Origin: CAZTYW01 sp964617695
GTDB lineage: Bacteria; Chloroflexota; Dehalococcoidia; UBA2247; RBG-13-53-26
DNA: 35,266 nucleotides
NCBI GenBank assembly: GCA_964617695.1
Contig: CAZTYW010000013.1
Location: forward strand, 1-35,266
Reading direction: 5' to 3'
The translations under genes were made by a program, and so were the position numbers. Position 1 is the stretch's first letter. Each line of letters begins with the position of its first letter. Under the pieces are notes generated by a model, which worked only from the letters and a program-made list of their open reading frames with translations, was not told the origin of the DNA and searched no databases. Of this stretch, positions 24,764-32,539 are shown in pieces.

Positions 24764-25245
24764 GCCCGGTTCAGCTCGTTAGGCTCGAACTGAGCTATAT
24801 ACTGCTTCAGGGCTTCGACCAGGCGTCTCTCCCTTTGAAGCCGCTGAGGCTTCAGGTCCAGTTTCAGCGCCTCCTCAAGCCTGTCCACGTCGTATACTGC
24901 TCTTACCTTGCCGGCCCTTTCAAGCTCCTGGACCAGATGCAGCTGATGGTCGTCGATGACTTCGCCGTACCTTCTCAGACGCGGAATGGCAACCACCGCT
25001 GAGCCCTGTTCCAGCGCATCCATGATCGTCATTGCTCCGTGAGTCACCACCACCCTGGCCTTTGCGCACAGTTCCTTTACTTCCTCCTCCGTAGCGAAGT
25101 CAAAATAGGCTGCGTTGCGTGGGACATACTGCGTGCCACCAATCTGCATCATGACCTCTTCGTCAAGTCTTCCGGCGATCTCGTCCATCTTCCTTATGAG
25201 CCGCTCAAACCCCCGGGGATGCATCCCGATGCTGACGAAGATCAA
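24760..25245 (-). CDS. Alg13-like glycosyltransferase subunit (PssE/EpsF type)
   Basis: The 161-residue protein matches the C-terminal, donor-binding half of GT28-type transferases: MIFVSIGMHPRGFERL, MQIGGTQYVPRNA, and VVTHGAMTIMDALEQGSAVV. In bacteria and eukaryotes this half pairs with a membrane-attached Alg14-like half to form one enzyme. The partner gene is directly upstream. The start is TTG at 25245, overlapping the partner's stop as TTGA, which indicates coupled synthesis of the two subunits. GGGGG lies upstream. Confidence 0.88.
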   Translation of the reverse strand: MIFVSIGMHPRGFERLIRKMDEIAGRLDEEVMMQIGGTQYVPRNAAYFDFATEEEVKELCAKARVVVTHGAMTIMDALEQGSAVVAIPRLRRYGEVIDDHQLHLVQELERAGKVRAVYDVDRLEEALKLDLKPQRLQRERRLVEALKQYIAQFEPNELNRA

Positions 25246-25682
25246 CCTATGCCCCCTTCATAGCGCGCCTTCTTCCCGTATTTGGCCAGAAGCCGCTCCC
25301 ATTGCACCAGGAAGATGTCTGAAACGGGGTATACTATCCTCCCTGTGCCCGTGGGCTCCAACACTCGGGTCCAGGTCTCAACGAATATGGTCTTTATGCG
25401 CAGGAGCTTGGCGATGTAGAAAGCCGGTATGGCAATCTCAGAGCCGGTTGACACAATGAGCCGGGGTCTTTCCGCCCATAGAATCTTGAAAATGGAGAGG
25501 GCGGCGCGCGCCATCATCAACGGGTTTCTGCCGATATTCTTCAGGAGGTACCTGTGCTGAAGAGCACGCGTCCTGACTGAGTCGTAGGTAATGAAAAAAG
25601 TCTCGTGACCCTCGAAGGCTTCTCCCAAGCGCAGTATTTCGCTGAGGTGGCCGCCGTGGGAACAGACAAGACAGATCTTCAA
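25242..25682 (-). CDS. Alg14-like glycosyltransferase subunit (PssD/EpsE type)
   Basis: The 146-residue protein is the acceptor-side, membrane-recruiting half of a split GT28-like enzyme. It starts KICLVCSHGGHLSEILRL, has the conserved RPRLIVSTGSEIAIPAFYI segment, and IFVETWTRVLEPT. Alg14 proteins recruit the Alg13 half to the cytoplasmic membrane to add the second sugar to a lipid-linked acceptor. The start is TTG at 25682 with AGGA upstream. It lies 72 bases after the GT2 gene. Confidence 0.88.
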   Translation of the reverse strand: MKICLVCSHGGHLSEILRLGEAFEGHETFFITYDSVRTRALQHRYLLKNIGRNPLMMARAALSIFKILWAERPRLIVSTGSEIAIPAFYIAKLLRIKTIFVETWTRVLEPTGTGRIVYPVSDIFLVQWERLLAKYGKKARYEGGIG

Positions 25683-25754
25683 CGTTGTCCTATCAAGCTT
25701 TTGTTGTCTGGAACCGATGCGAGTCTAACCAGGACCTGCCAACGTCGCAAGCCG

Positions 25755-26816
25755 TTATGTCGATACCGAGCCCTTGCTACCCCGGCATATCATCAGTCTA
25801 TAATAGGCCCCCAGCACCGGATTCACCACCCTCGCCAATAAAGGATTCTGGATTTCTTCGAAGGTGATGGTGGGGCTCATCATGTCGAACATGTTCTCCA
25901 GGTTGCCCCTTCTCTGTATCGCTGCTCTCTTGGACAGTATTGCCCGGAAATTTCGGAGTATCCAAGCGTAGGAGAGTATTTTCTGCTTGAACCAGCCGCG
26001 GAAGATAGACAGCGCCAGGATGCCGATCTCCATGAACATGAAGGCCGGCATTATCCGCAGTAGCTTGGCTCTATCGTAGTTCTTCAGCAACAACATCATT
26101 CTGTTCTTCTCGAGGTAGTAAAACTTCTTCTTCCCTCGATCGAATTTGTATTTATGGTAGACGACAGACTTCGGGTTGCAGACAATCTGGTAACCCGCTC
26201 GGCGTATCCTCAGACTCAGGTCTGTGTCCTCCAGATACATGAAGAAATCCTCGTCGAAAAGCCCCAGTTGGTCCAGGACATCGCGCCGAAGAATCGTGGA
26301 GCAACCAGATAGGGCAGGCGTCGGCTGGATCTCTGTAGCGCCATCGCTCCTATTGCCATAGTTCCTGCACCAGGTGAATCCCAGGTAATTCACGTCGTTC
26401 CCTTCGGCATTGATGACGTCAGGCCTATCGTAGAACAGCAATCTCGATTGGCAAGCAGCTACATCCGCGCGTTCTTCCAGAGGTCTAACCAGTTCAGCCA
26501 GCCACGCTCTTTCCACAATCGTATCGGGATTCAGCACCGCAACATATGTTCCTCCAGACGCGGCAATACCTCTGTTGTTTCCAGCAGCAAAACCGCAATT
26601 GGCATTGTTCTCGACGATCACCACAGAGGGAAAGGCCCCCCGTACAAGGGCCACCGTATCGTCTTCTGAGTTGTTGTCCACCACTATGATCTCGAAGTTG
26701 GGATAGTCCTGGTCTGCCACAGACCGCAGGCATTGTTCTATGTCATCCCTGCTGTTATATGTTACGACTATCACTGACACGAACGGACGAGACATGGTTT
26801 GGTTGAAGTCCTTCAC
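25755..26816 (-). CDS. GT2 family glycosyltransferase, rhamnosyltransferase-like
   Basis: The 353-residue GT-A enzyme has SVIVVTYNSRDDIEQCL at the start, the nucleotide-binding VVDNNSEDDT, the metal-binding NPDT in AVLNPDTIVERAW, and FFMYLEDTDLSLRIRRAGY. This pattern fits WbbL-like GT2 enzymes that often transfer rhamnose, matching the dTDP-rhamnose operon nearby. A hydrophobic stretch near 265-280 may anchor it to the membrane. GTG 26816 is the longest start; ATG 26795 is an alternative. It is the first gene of the minus-strand glycan operon. Confidence 0.9.
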   Translation of the reverse strand: MKDFNQTMSRPFVSVIVVTYNSRDDIEQCLRSVADQDYPNFEIIVVDNNSEDDTVALVRGAFPSVVIVENNANCGFAAGNNRGIAASGGTYVAVLNPDTIVERAWLAELVRPLEERADVAACQSRLLFYDRPDVINAEGNDVNYLGFTWCRNYGNRSDGATEIQPTPALSGCSTILRRDVLDQLGLFDEDFFMYLEDTDLSLRIRRAGYQIVCNPKSVVYHKYKFDRGKKKFYYLEKNRMMLLLKNYDRAKLLRIMPAFMFMEIGILALSIFRGWFKQKILSYAWILRNFRAILSKRAAIQRRGNLENMFDMMSPTITFEEIQNPLLARVVNPVLGAYYRLMICRGSKGSVST

Positions 26817-26842
26817 CTACAGCACCTTGTCAAACCTGTGAC

Positions 26843-26872
26843 ATTATGTTATTTTCACTCACGTGAAGTCAA
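26843..26872 (-). promoter_or_regulatory. Promoter of the minus-strand glycan operon
   Basis: On the minus strand, -35 TTGACT (26872-26867) and -10 CATAAT (26848-26843) are 18 bases apart, in the AT-rich 78-bp space between two divergent GT2 genes. The GT2 start lies about 27 bases downstream of the -10. This is a good sigma-70-type match. Confidence 0.65.
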
Positions 26873-26894
26873 GACTAAGTGAATTCCACGGGCA

Positions 26895-27833
26895 ATGAAT
26901 ATGGGTTACGTAGTAAACCATGAACCGGAAAAGGATCGCCCCATCGACACAGAAGAAGCTGAAAAGCCGAGGACCATTGCCGCTATCCCATGTTTCAACG
27001 AGGAGCGTTTCATCGGCAGTGTGGTGCTCAAGGCGAAGGCGTACGTGGACGAAGTCCTGGTCATAGACGACGGCTCCACCGACAAGACTGCCATGGTAGC
27101 CGAACAGGCTGGCGCCGAGGTGCTTCCACATGGGTACAACCAGGGCAAGGCAGCAGCTGTCAGCACTGCCTTTCAGCGGGCCAGGGATGCTGGCTGCGTG
27201 GCATTGGTGCTTCTCGATGGCGACGGACAGCATGACCCTTGCGACATTCCCCGCCTCTTGGAGCCGGTGCTGAATGGCCAGGCCGATATTGTTGTGGGCT
27301 CCCGATTCCTCGATATTAAGAGCCGCATACCCAGGTCGCGGGTGTTCGGACAGCGTGTTTTGACCATGCTGACCAATCTCGGTACGCGAGCACATCTTAC
27401 TGACTCTCAAAGTGGTTTCAGGGCCTTTTCGGCAGGAGCAATAGAGGCGTTGTCATTCGCCGAGAAGGGTTTTTCGGTGGAATCAGAAATGCACTTCCTG
27501 GCAAAGGAAGCCAATCTTCGGATGATAGAGGTGCCGATCAGCGTCGGATACTTCGACAGGCCGAAGCGGAGTCCTGTGGGCCACGGGCTTTCGGTCTTCA
27601 ATGCGGTTATGGGGTTGATAAGCAGAAGGATTCCTCTCTTCTTTTTTGGCGTGCCGGGTTTGGTGACACTTGGAGCGGGTCTCTGGGAAGGGTGGACGGT
27701 GGTGCGGGGGTATGAATCCACCGGTGAATTCTATATTGGGCCTGCCCTATTGGCGGTCTTGCTCTGCACCGTCGGCAGCCTCAGCCTGTTCACTGGCCTT
27801 ATACTCCACAGCATAAGGTCCTTCCTGAAGTGA
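26895..27833 (+). CDS. DPM1/DPG-synthase-like GT2 with two C-terminal membrane helices
   Basis: The 312-residue protein is like dolichyl/polyprenyl-phosphate sugar synthases. It has AAIPCFNEERFIGSVVLKA, the donor-binding VIDDGSTDKT, the metal-binding LLDGDGQHDP, and SQSGFRAFSAGA. Two hydrophobic helices at about 245-305 should hold it in the membrane. It would load a sugar onto polyprenyl phosphate, giving a donor usable by GT-C enzymes on the outer face, such as the polytopic protein of the divergent operon. The start ATG 26895 has only a weak upstream site. Confidence 0.9.
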   Translation: MNMGYVVNHEPEKDRPIDTEEAEKPRTIAAIPCFNEERFIGSVVLKAKAYVDEVLVIDDGSTDKTAMVAEQAGAEVLPHGYNQGKAAAVSTAFQRARDAGCVALVLLDGDGQHDPCDIPRLLEPVLNGQADIVVGSRFLDIKSRIPRSRVFGQRVLTMLTNLGTRAHLTDSQSGFRAFSAGAIEALSFAEKGFSVESEMHFLAKEANLRMIEVPISVGYFDRPKRSPVGHGLSVFNAVMGLISRRIPLFFFGVPGLVTLGAGLWEGWTVVRGYESTGEFYIGPALLAVLLCTVGSLSLFTGLILHSIRSFLK

Positions 27834-27966
27834 AGCCGCCTTTACGCCGAACTCAACCCACCACCTCATGAATCGACGACAGGGCACCAGCCTTCGTCGG
27901 CCCACAGCCCCAACCAGGGAGGAGAGCTTCAAGGCGCCTGTCCGAGGGTTGCAGTACCAGCAAGAC

Positions 27967-27995
27967 TTGACAGCCTTATCCTTCGTAGGTAAAAT
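27967..27995 (+). promoter_or_regulatory. Near-consensus sigma-70 promoter
   Basis: A perfect -35 TTGACA (27967-27972) and a -10 TAAAAT (27990-27995) are 17 bases apart, the best promoter match on the plus strand apart from 34543-34572. It faces the WxL-like gene. Confidence 0.7.
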
Positions 27996-28035
27996 CAGTC
28001 CTCAGGGATCGGCCTATCAGATGTAATCATACCGT

Positions 28036-28099
28036 GGATGTCTCGCCTATGAGGCAAGCGATATGACTGCGTCATGCTCCCGACGGTCCGTGGACATCC
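28036..28099 (+). ncRNA. Possible structured 5' leader element
   Basis: GGATGTC (28036-28042) can pair with GACATCC (28093-28099), closing a loop that holds at least two further hairpins: GCCT-ATG-AGGC (28045-28055) and ATGAC-TGC-GTCAT (28063-28075). The layout is like a multi-branch regulatory RNA and lies between a strong promoter and the WxL-like gene. It does not show the core motifs I know for c-di-GMP, SAM, cobalamin, TPP or fluoride riboswitches. It may be chance pairing. Confidence 0.3.
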
Positions 28100-28178
28100 C
28101 TGGTCGCAGAGGTCGGCTATACCGTCTCTACCCTGGCTCGAATGCAGCCTCTTGGACTGATTCAGAAGGAGCGGGTGA

Positions 28179-28715
28179 ATGAAGATTCGGATCTTAGTTC
28201 TGGCATTCGTTCTGATGGCGGCGGCGATAGCCGCTTTTTCGTTATTTGAATCGGCGGACGCGGGCGACAACGCCCAGCAGGTTATTCCTATCGTCAACGT
28301 GGATCCAACCGGTAGTCTCAGCATCGTGAGTGGGACCGATCCCGGGAATGGCAACGCAATCGACTTTGGCTACACCCCGGCTGGTTACACTCAGACAAGC
28401 GTTCTGGTGCTATCTGTGAGTGCAAATGACACCTGGCGACTGGTAGTCAGCAAAAGCCAGGACTTGACGGATGCCTCCACGAGTGAATTCATTCCCTCGA
28501 GCAACTTCACATTCACTTCAGACGGACCGGCCGGCCCAACGTATGTTACGTCAGACACGGAGTTCGGAACCATTGCCACCCCTGCCAACGTGGTCGGCAA
28601 TGGTTCGGCGACAACCGAATCCGCCATATCGGTCAACTACAAATTGGTGCTACCCGATAGCCAGTTGGTAGGCTACTACTCCGCCCCTCACACTTACACG
28701 TTGATCCTGGAATAG
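28179..28715 (+). CDS. Secreted WxL-like surface protein
   Basis: The 178-residue protein has a signal peptide (cleavage probably near 28, SADA-GD) and a beta-rich mature part poor in cysteine and lysine. The segment SANDTWRLVVSKSQDLTD holds W86-R87-L88, which fits the first WxL motif. The C-terminus YYSAPHTYTLILE resembles the last strand of WxL domains but lacks the second Trp. WxL domains attach non-covalently to peptidoglycan in Gram-positive bacteria. AAGGAG precedes the ATG. The next gene encodes a membrane-anchored beta-sandwich protein like the usual WxL partner. Assignment is by pattern and context, so it remains tentative. Confidence 0.6.
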   Translation: MKIRILVLAFVLMAAAIAAFSLFESADAGDNAQQVIPIVNVDPTGSLSIVSGTDPGNGNAIDFGYTPAGYTQTSVLVLSVSANDTWRLVVSKSQDLTDASTSEFIPSSNFTFTSDGPAGPTYVTSDTEFGTIATPANVVGNGSATTESAISVNYKLVLPDSQLVGYYSAPHTYTLILE

Positions 28716-28869
28716 GCCGCGCCGACCTCGCTCCTTGAAGATCGGGCGCGTGTGGCGATCCAACTGCGCTGTGGTTCCATGCCAGCCCCCGATTCTGCTC
28801 GGCACGACACAGATAGCGACCGTAGGGCTGACTGCTGGCCGGATCACTGCAAGCGGTACACCTTTGAAG

Positions 28870-29823
28870 ATGTCAGCTGGCCAAAAGGGAACTAGACTGA
28901 CCGCGTCAGTGTTCCTGGTCTTGTTCGTCTTCCATTCGCTCGCCCCGGCCACCGCCGCTCAGAGTGGGTTGACTGTCTGGCCCGCCAAGGTGGAACTGCC
29001 CATAGGTAGGGGCGAGTCGTCAAACAGCACTATCAGCCTGGAGAACCATTGCGAGAGTCTGACCAGAGTGCGCGTCTACGTCATGGATTTCAGCATCGAC
29101 AAGGACGACAACTACTCCTTCTCGGAACCGGGGCATGAAAGCTACTCGTGCAGCGAGTGGCTTGACGTGGAAGAAGAGTATCTCGATCTTGCTCCTGGCG
29201 AGAGGAGAGAAGTGAAGGTTACCGTTGCCGTTCCGCTGGAAGTGGAACCTGGAGGTCATTACGCTGCCCTTTTCTTCGAGACCATCCCTTTGGAGGGTCA
29301 ACCCCGTTCAAATGTGCCGATCAGTACCAGGGTCGCTTCTCTGTTCTACGTCACCGTTCCGGGTGTTACCGAGGCAGATGTTTATGCGGACGCCGAGATC
29401 GCTTCCCTCATTTTGCCCGGTTGGATAGATGGCGGGCCAGTCAAGGTAGGTACCATCGTACGGAACACTGGCAACGTTCACGTGACCCTCGCTGCGAAGG
29501 CCTACTTCAAGGATGATGTGCTGAACAGAAGTGTCGGGGAGATTGATCTGGGGCAGGTAGTCATCCTGCCCGGCAATGAGCGGTTGTTGGAGGGGTACTG
29601 GGACGATACGCCTCTCTTTGGCAACGTGAAAGTACGCGTCGTAATTGGATACTACGATCAGCAGGGGGAGCTGGTGAACAAGAGCGAAACAGGGGCGTTT
29701 GGGATCGTGCCGTGGAAACTGATGGTCAGAGTTGGCGCTCCCATCGGCTGCTTGGCGCTGCTGTTGATATATCTGTTCAAGAAAAGGTATCATCTCGTCG
29801 TAAGGCGAAGGACGAGTGCCTGA
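28870..29823 (+). CDS. Membrane-anchored beta-sandwich protein, DUF916/WxLIP-like
   Basis: The 317-residue protein has a signal peptide (to about ATAA-QS, 30/31) and an Ig-like domain with WPAKVELPIGRGESSNSTIS and LDLAPGERREVKVTVAVP. A block typical of DUF916, GGHYAALFFETIPLEG, follows. A second beta-sandwich has GTIVRNTGNVHVTLAAKAYF, and a single C-terminal helix ends in a basic tail (KKRYHLVVRRR). This order (two sandwiches, one membrane anchor) matches WxL-interacting proteins. ATG 28870 was chosen because it directly precedes the signal peptide; an upstream ATG at 28735 would add 45 atypical residues. It follows the WxL-like gene on the same strand by 154 bases. Confidence 0.7.
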   Translation: MSAGQKGTRLTASVFLVLFVFHSLAPATAAQSGLTVWPAKVELPIGRGESSNSTISLENHCESLTRVRVYVMDFSIDKDDNYSFSEPGHESYSCSEWLDVEEEYLDLAPGERREVKVTVAVPLEVEPGGHYAALFFETIPLEGQPRSNVPISTRVASLFYVTVPGVTEADVYADAEIASLILPGWIDGGPVKVGTIVRNTGNVHVTLAAKAYFKDDVLNRSVGEIDLGQVVILPGNERLLEGYWDDTPLFGNVKVRVVIGYYDQQGELVNKSETGAFGIVPWKLMVRVGAPIGCLALLLIYLFKKRYHLVVRRRTSA

Positions 29824-29958
29824 CTACGCCCTGCCAACGGATCGATACAGGTTTGATTTGGGCTGCAGAGCAAGCCTGGCGTCTCGTACCCAAGTAGCGA
29901 TCATCACAGAGCACCCACATAGGTCAACACTGCTGGCGCCGAGGACGGAAAGCAGCCG

Positions 29959-30873
29959 ATGGCTGAACACGAAGTAATCATAGTTGGCGGCGGCCCTGCC
30001 GGGCTGACCGCCGGACTGTACACCTCCCGTGCTGGGTTGAAGAGCCTCCTCCTTGAGAGAGGGTTGTTTGGCGGGCAGATGGTCAATGCGACAATGGTGG
30101 AGAATTACCCGGGTTTTCCCGAAGGCATCGCTGGCTTTGATCTGGGTTCGCTAATGCATCAGCAAGCCCTTCGCTATGGGCTCGAAACCTTGAATGCGGA
30201 GGTCACGGGGGCAGAGGTAGGGCCACCCCACCGCGTCCTCACCACGGAGCGTACTTTCGAAACGGAGGCGATCATAGTCGCCAGCGGCTCACAGTACAGG
30301 AAACTGAATGTCTCAGGCGAGGACAGGATGATGGGTCGCGGGGTATCGTACTGCGCTACCTGTGACGGATTCCTGTTCCGGGACCAGGAGGTAGCAGTCG
30401 TAGGGGGAGGTGACACCGCCATCACTGACGCCCTCGAATTGAGCCAGCATGCTCAGAAAGTCTACGTGATACATCGTCGCGATCAACTGCGCGCAGGCCA
30501 AGTTCTTCAGCAGCGAGCTCTGGCTGAACCCAAGATAGAGTTCATCTGGAACAGCGTTGTCGAGCAAATCGTGGGCGACGACAAGCTGTCGGCGCTCGCA
30601 CTGCGAGAGGTAACGAGCGGCAGGCTGTCCTCATTGTCAGTAGATGGCGTTTTCATAGCTGTTGGACTGAAGCCTAACAGTGATTGGCTGGCCAATGTGG
30701 TGGAGCTCACCGAGACAGGGCACATCGTTGCAGATGTGCAGATGGGAACGTCAGCGCCTGGCATCTTTGCAGCGGGTGATGTCCGGAGCAACTCAGCCCG
30801 TCAGATTGCGGCTGCCGTCGGTGATGGAGCAACTGCAGCCAGGTCTGTTTTCAAATACCTGCGCGGCTATTGA
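29959..30873 (+). CDS. trxB: Thioredoxin reductase
   Basis: The 304-residue low-molecular-weight enzyme has FAD-binding VGGGPAGLTAGLYTSRAG, the redox-active CATC at 132-135 (VSYCATCDG), the NADPH-binding VVGGGDTAITDAL, HRRDQLRAG, and the C-terminal APGIFAAGDVRSNSARQI. It reduces thioredoxin with NADPH in the cytoplasm. No thioredoxin gene is adjacent. It converges on jag with a 27-base space. Confidence 0.95.
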   Translation: MAEHEVIIVGGGPAGLTAGLYTSRAGLKSLLLERGLFGGQMVNATMVENYPGFPEGIAGFDLGSLMHQQALRYGLETLNAEVTGAEVGPPHRVLTTERTFETEAIIVASGSQYRKLNVSGEDRMMGRGVSYCATCDGFLFRDQEVAVVGGGDTAITDALELSQHAQKVYVIHRRDQLRAGQVLQQRALAEPKIEFIWNSVVEQIVGDDKLSALALREVTSGRLSSLSVDGVFIAVGLKPNSDWLANVVELTETGHIVADVQMGTSAPGIFAAGDVRSNSARQIAAAVGDGATAARSVFKYLRGY

Positions 30874-30900
30874 AGAAGGCGCTAACCTGCGGATGATCGC

Positions 30901-31608
30901 TCAGGGTGCACGGTCACCAGTCACCCGGTCTTCTGGGACTGCCCAGGACCGCTTGCGAGGCACAATGACGACTTTGCGGCTTTCGCCTTCGCCGATGCTC
31001 TGAGTAGTAACGTCGGGGTGTACAGACAGGGCCAGGTGTACCACCCGGCGCTCGTCCGGCAGCATGGGCTCCAGCGTAACGGACTGTCCCGTGGACTTCA
31101 CCTTCTGGGCCAGACGTAGCGCCAAATCCCTCAGCACTCGATAGCGGCGCTGCTTGTAGCCTTCAACGTCAAGGGCTATAGGCACTTTGGCCTTCTGGTA
31201 TCGGGCGACTATGAGTCGAATGATATACTGCAGGGATGCCAATGACTCACCACGACGGCCGATGAGGATTCCCAGATCGTCGCCCCTTATTTCCAAGGCA
31301 ATTGACTTTGTCTCTGGCCCCGTTTCGTCCAAATCAGAGGATTTCAGTTCCACCTTTGCGTCGAGCTTCATCAGACCGAGAAGCTCCTCCGATACGCTCT
31401 TGGCCAGAGCAGCAACATCGTTGACCTCTGCACCCGAGCGTAGCGGAATCACCCTCACAGTGGCGTCCTCAGCCCCCAGTCCGAGGAACCCCGGTTTCCC
31501 TTTCTTCAGCACCGTGACCTCTACCTGATCCCTACGCAGCCCCAGTTGCTTCAGGGCGCGTTCAATTGCCTCTTCTACGCTTCTGCCGCTTACTTCCGGA
31601 CTTTCCAT
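30901..31608 (-). CDS. jag: Jag/KhpB-like RNA-binding protein
   Basis: The 235-residue protein has an N-terminal Jag domain (SVEEAIERALKQLGL then VLKKGKPGFLGLG), a KH domain with LGILIGRRGESLASLQY, and a C-terminal R3H domain (DERRVVHLALSVHPDVTT). KhpB/Jag binds RNA, partners with KhpA, and usually lies beside yidC. ATG 31608 has GGAGGG upstream, and its first 47 bases overlap the end of yidC. The ATG at 31653 would overlap further and lacks a ribosome binding site. Confidence 0.95.
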   Translation of the reverse strand: MESPEVSGRSVEEAIERALKQLGLRRDQVEVTVLKKGKPGFLGLGAEDATVRVIPLRSGAEVNDVAALAKSVSEELLGLMKLDAKVELKSSDLDETGPETKSIALEIRGDDLGILIGRRGESLASLQYIIRLIVARYQKAKVPIALDVEGYKQRRYRVLRDLALRLAQKVKSTGQSVTLEPMLPDERRVVHLALSVHPDVTTQSIGEGESRKVVIVPRKRSWAVPEDRVTGDRAP

Positions 31609-32527
31609 GCCTTGATCCCTCCTGCAGACTATGGTCTGGCTGTGGGTTGGCAATATCTGCCTGAGTTTTGTCGAGTTTCGATGCTTCAGATCCGATTGTC
31701 TTGTCGAATGGAGATAGACCCTGCACCATCTCCCTGAGGCTACGTGGCTTTCTCACCGCGCCTGGCTCTACTTTTGACCGTCTGAACAAGGTTTCCAACC
31801 CACCCCATCCGTAGATGAAGTACTGGACCACAATACTGAAAACAGAAGTGACAACAAAGTAGATACCCAGTCCGGCGGGAAGAGTGAAAGTGATGAAGCC
31901 AAACATGAGCGGCATCATCAATTGCATCATGTTTTGCATTGACTGTTGCTGCGGGTCCGCTGAAGGCCGGACAATCATCTTCTGTGACAGCCACATTGTC
32001 GCCATCACGAAGATAGGGATTAGGAAGTAAGGATCAGGTGCTCCCAGGTCGAGCCAAAGGAAATGGCCCGACACAGGCAACGCCTCGCGAACGATCGACC
32101 ATGAGTAGAGGTGTTGCGATAGCCCGAGGAAGTCCTGAGGAGTGACTGCAAGGGCCTGAATGATGGCCCGATAGAGGGCGATGAAGATGGGTATCTGGAT
32201 GGCAAGCGAGACCAGCATAGGTGATGCAAGGCAGCCCATGGGGCTGATTCCGGCCTCCTTGTAGAGCTTCATTTGCTCCTGTTGGAGCTTTCGCGGGTCC
32301 TTGGCATACTTCTTCTTTATTTGCTGCAGCTTTGGCTGCAGTTCACCCATTGTCTCGGTCATCTTCTTGGAGGTACGTAGCTGCTTAACGGTCAGAGGAA
32401 GCATGACGAAGCGTACCAGGATGGTTAGGACTATGATAGCTAGACCAAAGCTGCCAAATAGAACCTCCGATAGGAGTATCAGGAAGTTCATTGTCGGGTT
32501 AAGGAGTATCAGTTCCCAGAATCCCAA
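31562..32527 (-). CDS. yidC: Membrane protein insertase YidC (short form)
   Basis: The 321-residue insertase is of the Oxa1/SpoIIIJ type without the large periplasmic domain of Gram-negative YidC. Core pieces are GLAIIVLTILVRFVMLPLT (with the groove Arg), the cytoplasmic hairpin KMTETMGELQPKLQQIKKKY, GCLASPMLVSLAIQIPIFIA, and FTLPAGLGIYFVVTS. The basic C-terminal tail (KSGSKRQKRRRGN) may contact ribosomes. The start is TTG at 32527 with AGGTAGGA upstream. It lies 12 bases after the lipoprotein gene and overlaps jag. Confidence 0.95.
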   Translation of the reverse strand: MGFWELILLNPTMNFLILLSEVLFGSFGLAIIVLTILVRFVMLPLTVKQLRTSKKMTETMGELQPKLQQIKKKYAKDPRKLQQEQMKLYKEAGISPMGCLASPMLVSLAIQIPIFIALYRAIIQALAVTPQDFLGLSQHLYSWSIVREALPVSGHFLWLDLGAPDPYFLIPIFVMATMWLSQKMIVRPSADPQQQSMQNMMQLMMPLMFGFITFTLPAGLGIYFVVTSVFSIVVQYFIYGWGGLETLFRRSKVEPGAVRKPRSLREMVQGLSPFDKTIGSEASKLDKTQADIANPQPDHSLQEGSRHGKSGSKRQKRRRGN

Positions 32528-32539
32528 GGTCCTACCTCA

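Larger units (their letters stand above)
27834..28178. other. Intergenic region: strong promoter and long leader
   Basis: These 345 bases hold no gene that I can support. A near-consensus promoter (27967-27995) and a self-complementary leader (28036-28099) are listed separately. The leader of the downstream gene would be about 180 bases, long for a simple untranslated region. Confidence 0.55.

Noticed and set aside
28000..28178. A known riboswitch (c-di-GMP, SAM, cobalamin, TPP or fluoride) in the leader
   Set aside because: I looked for the conserved cores of these classes and found none; only generic stems are visible.
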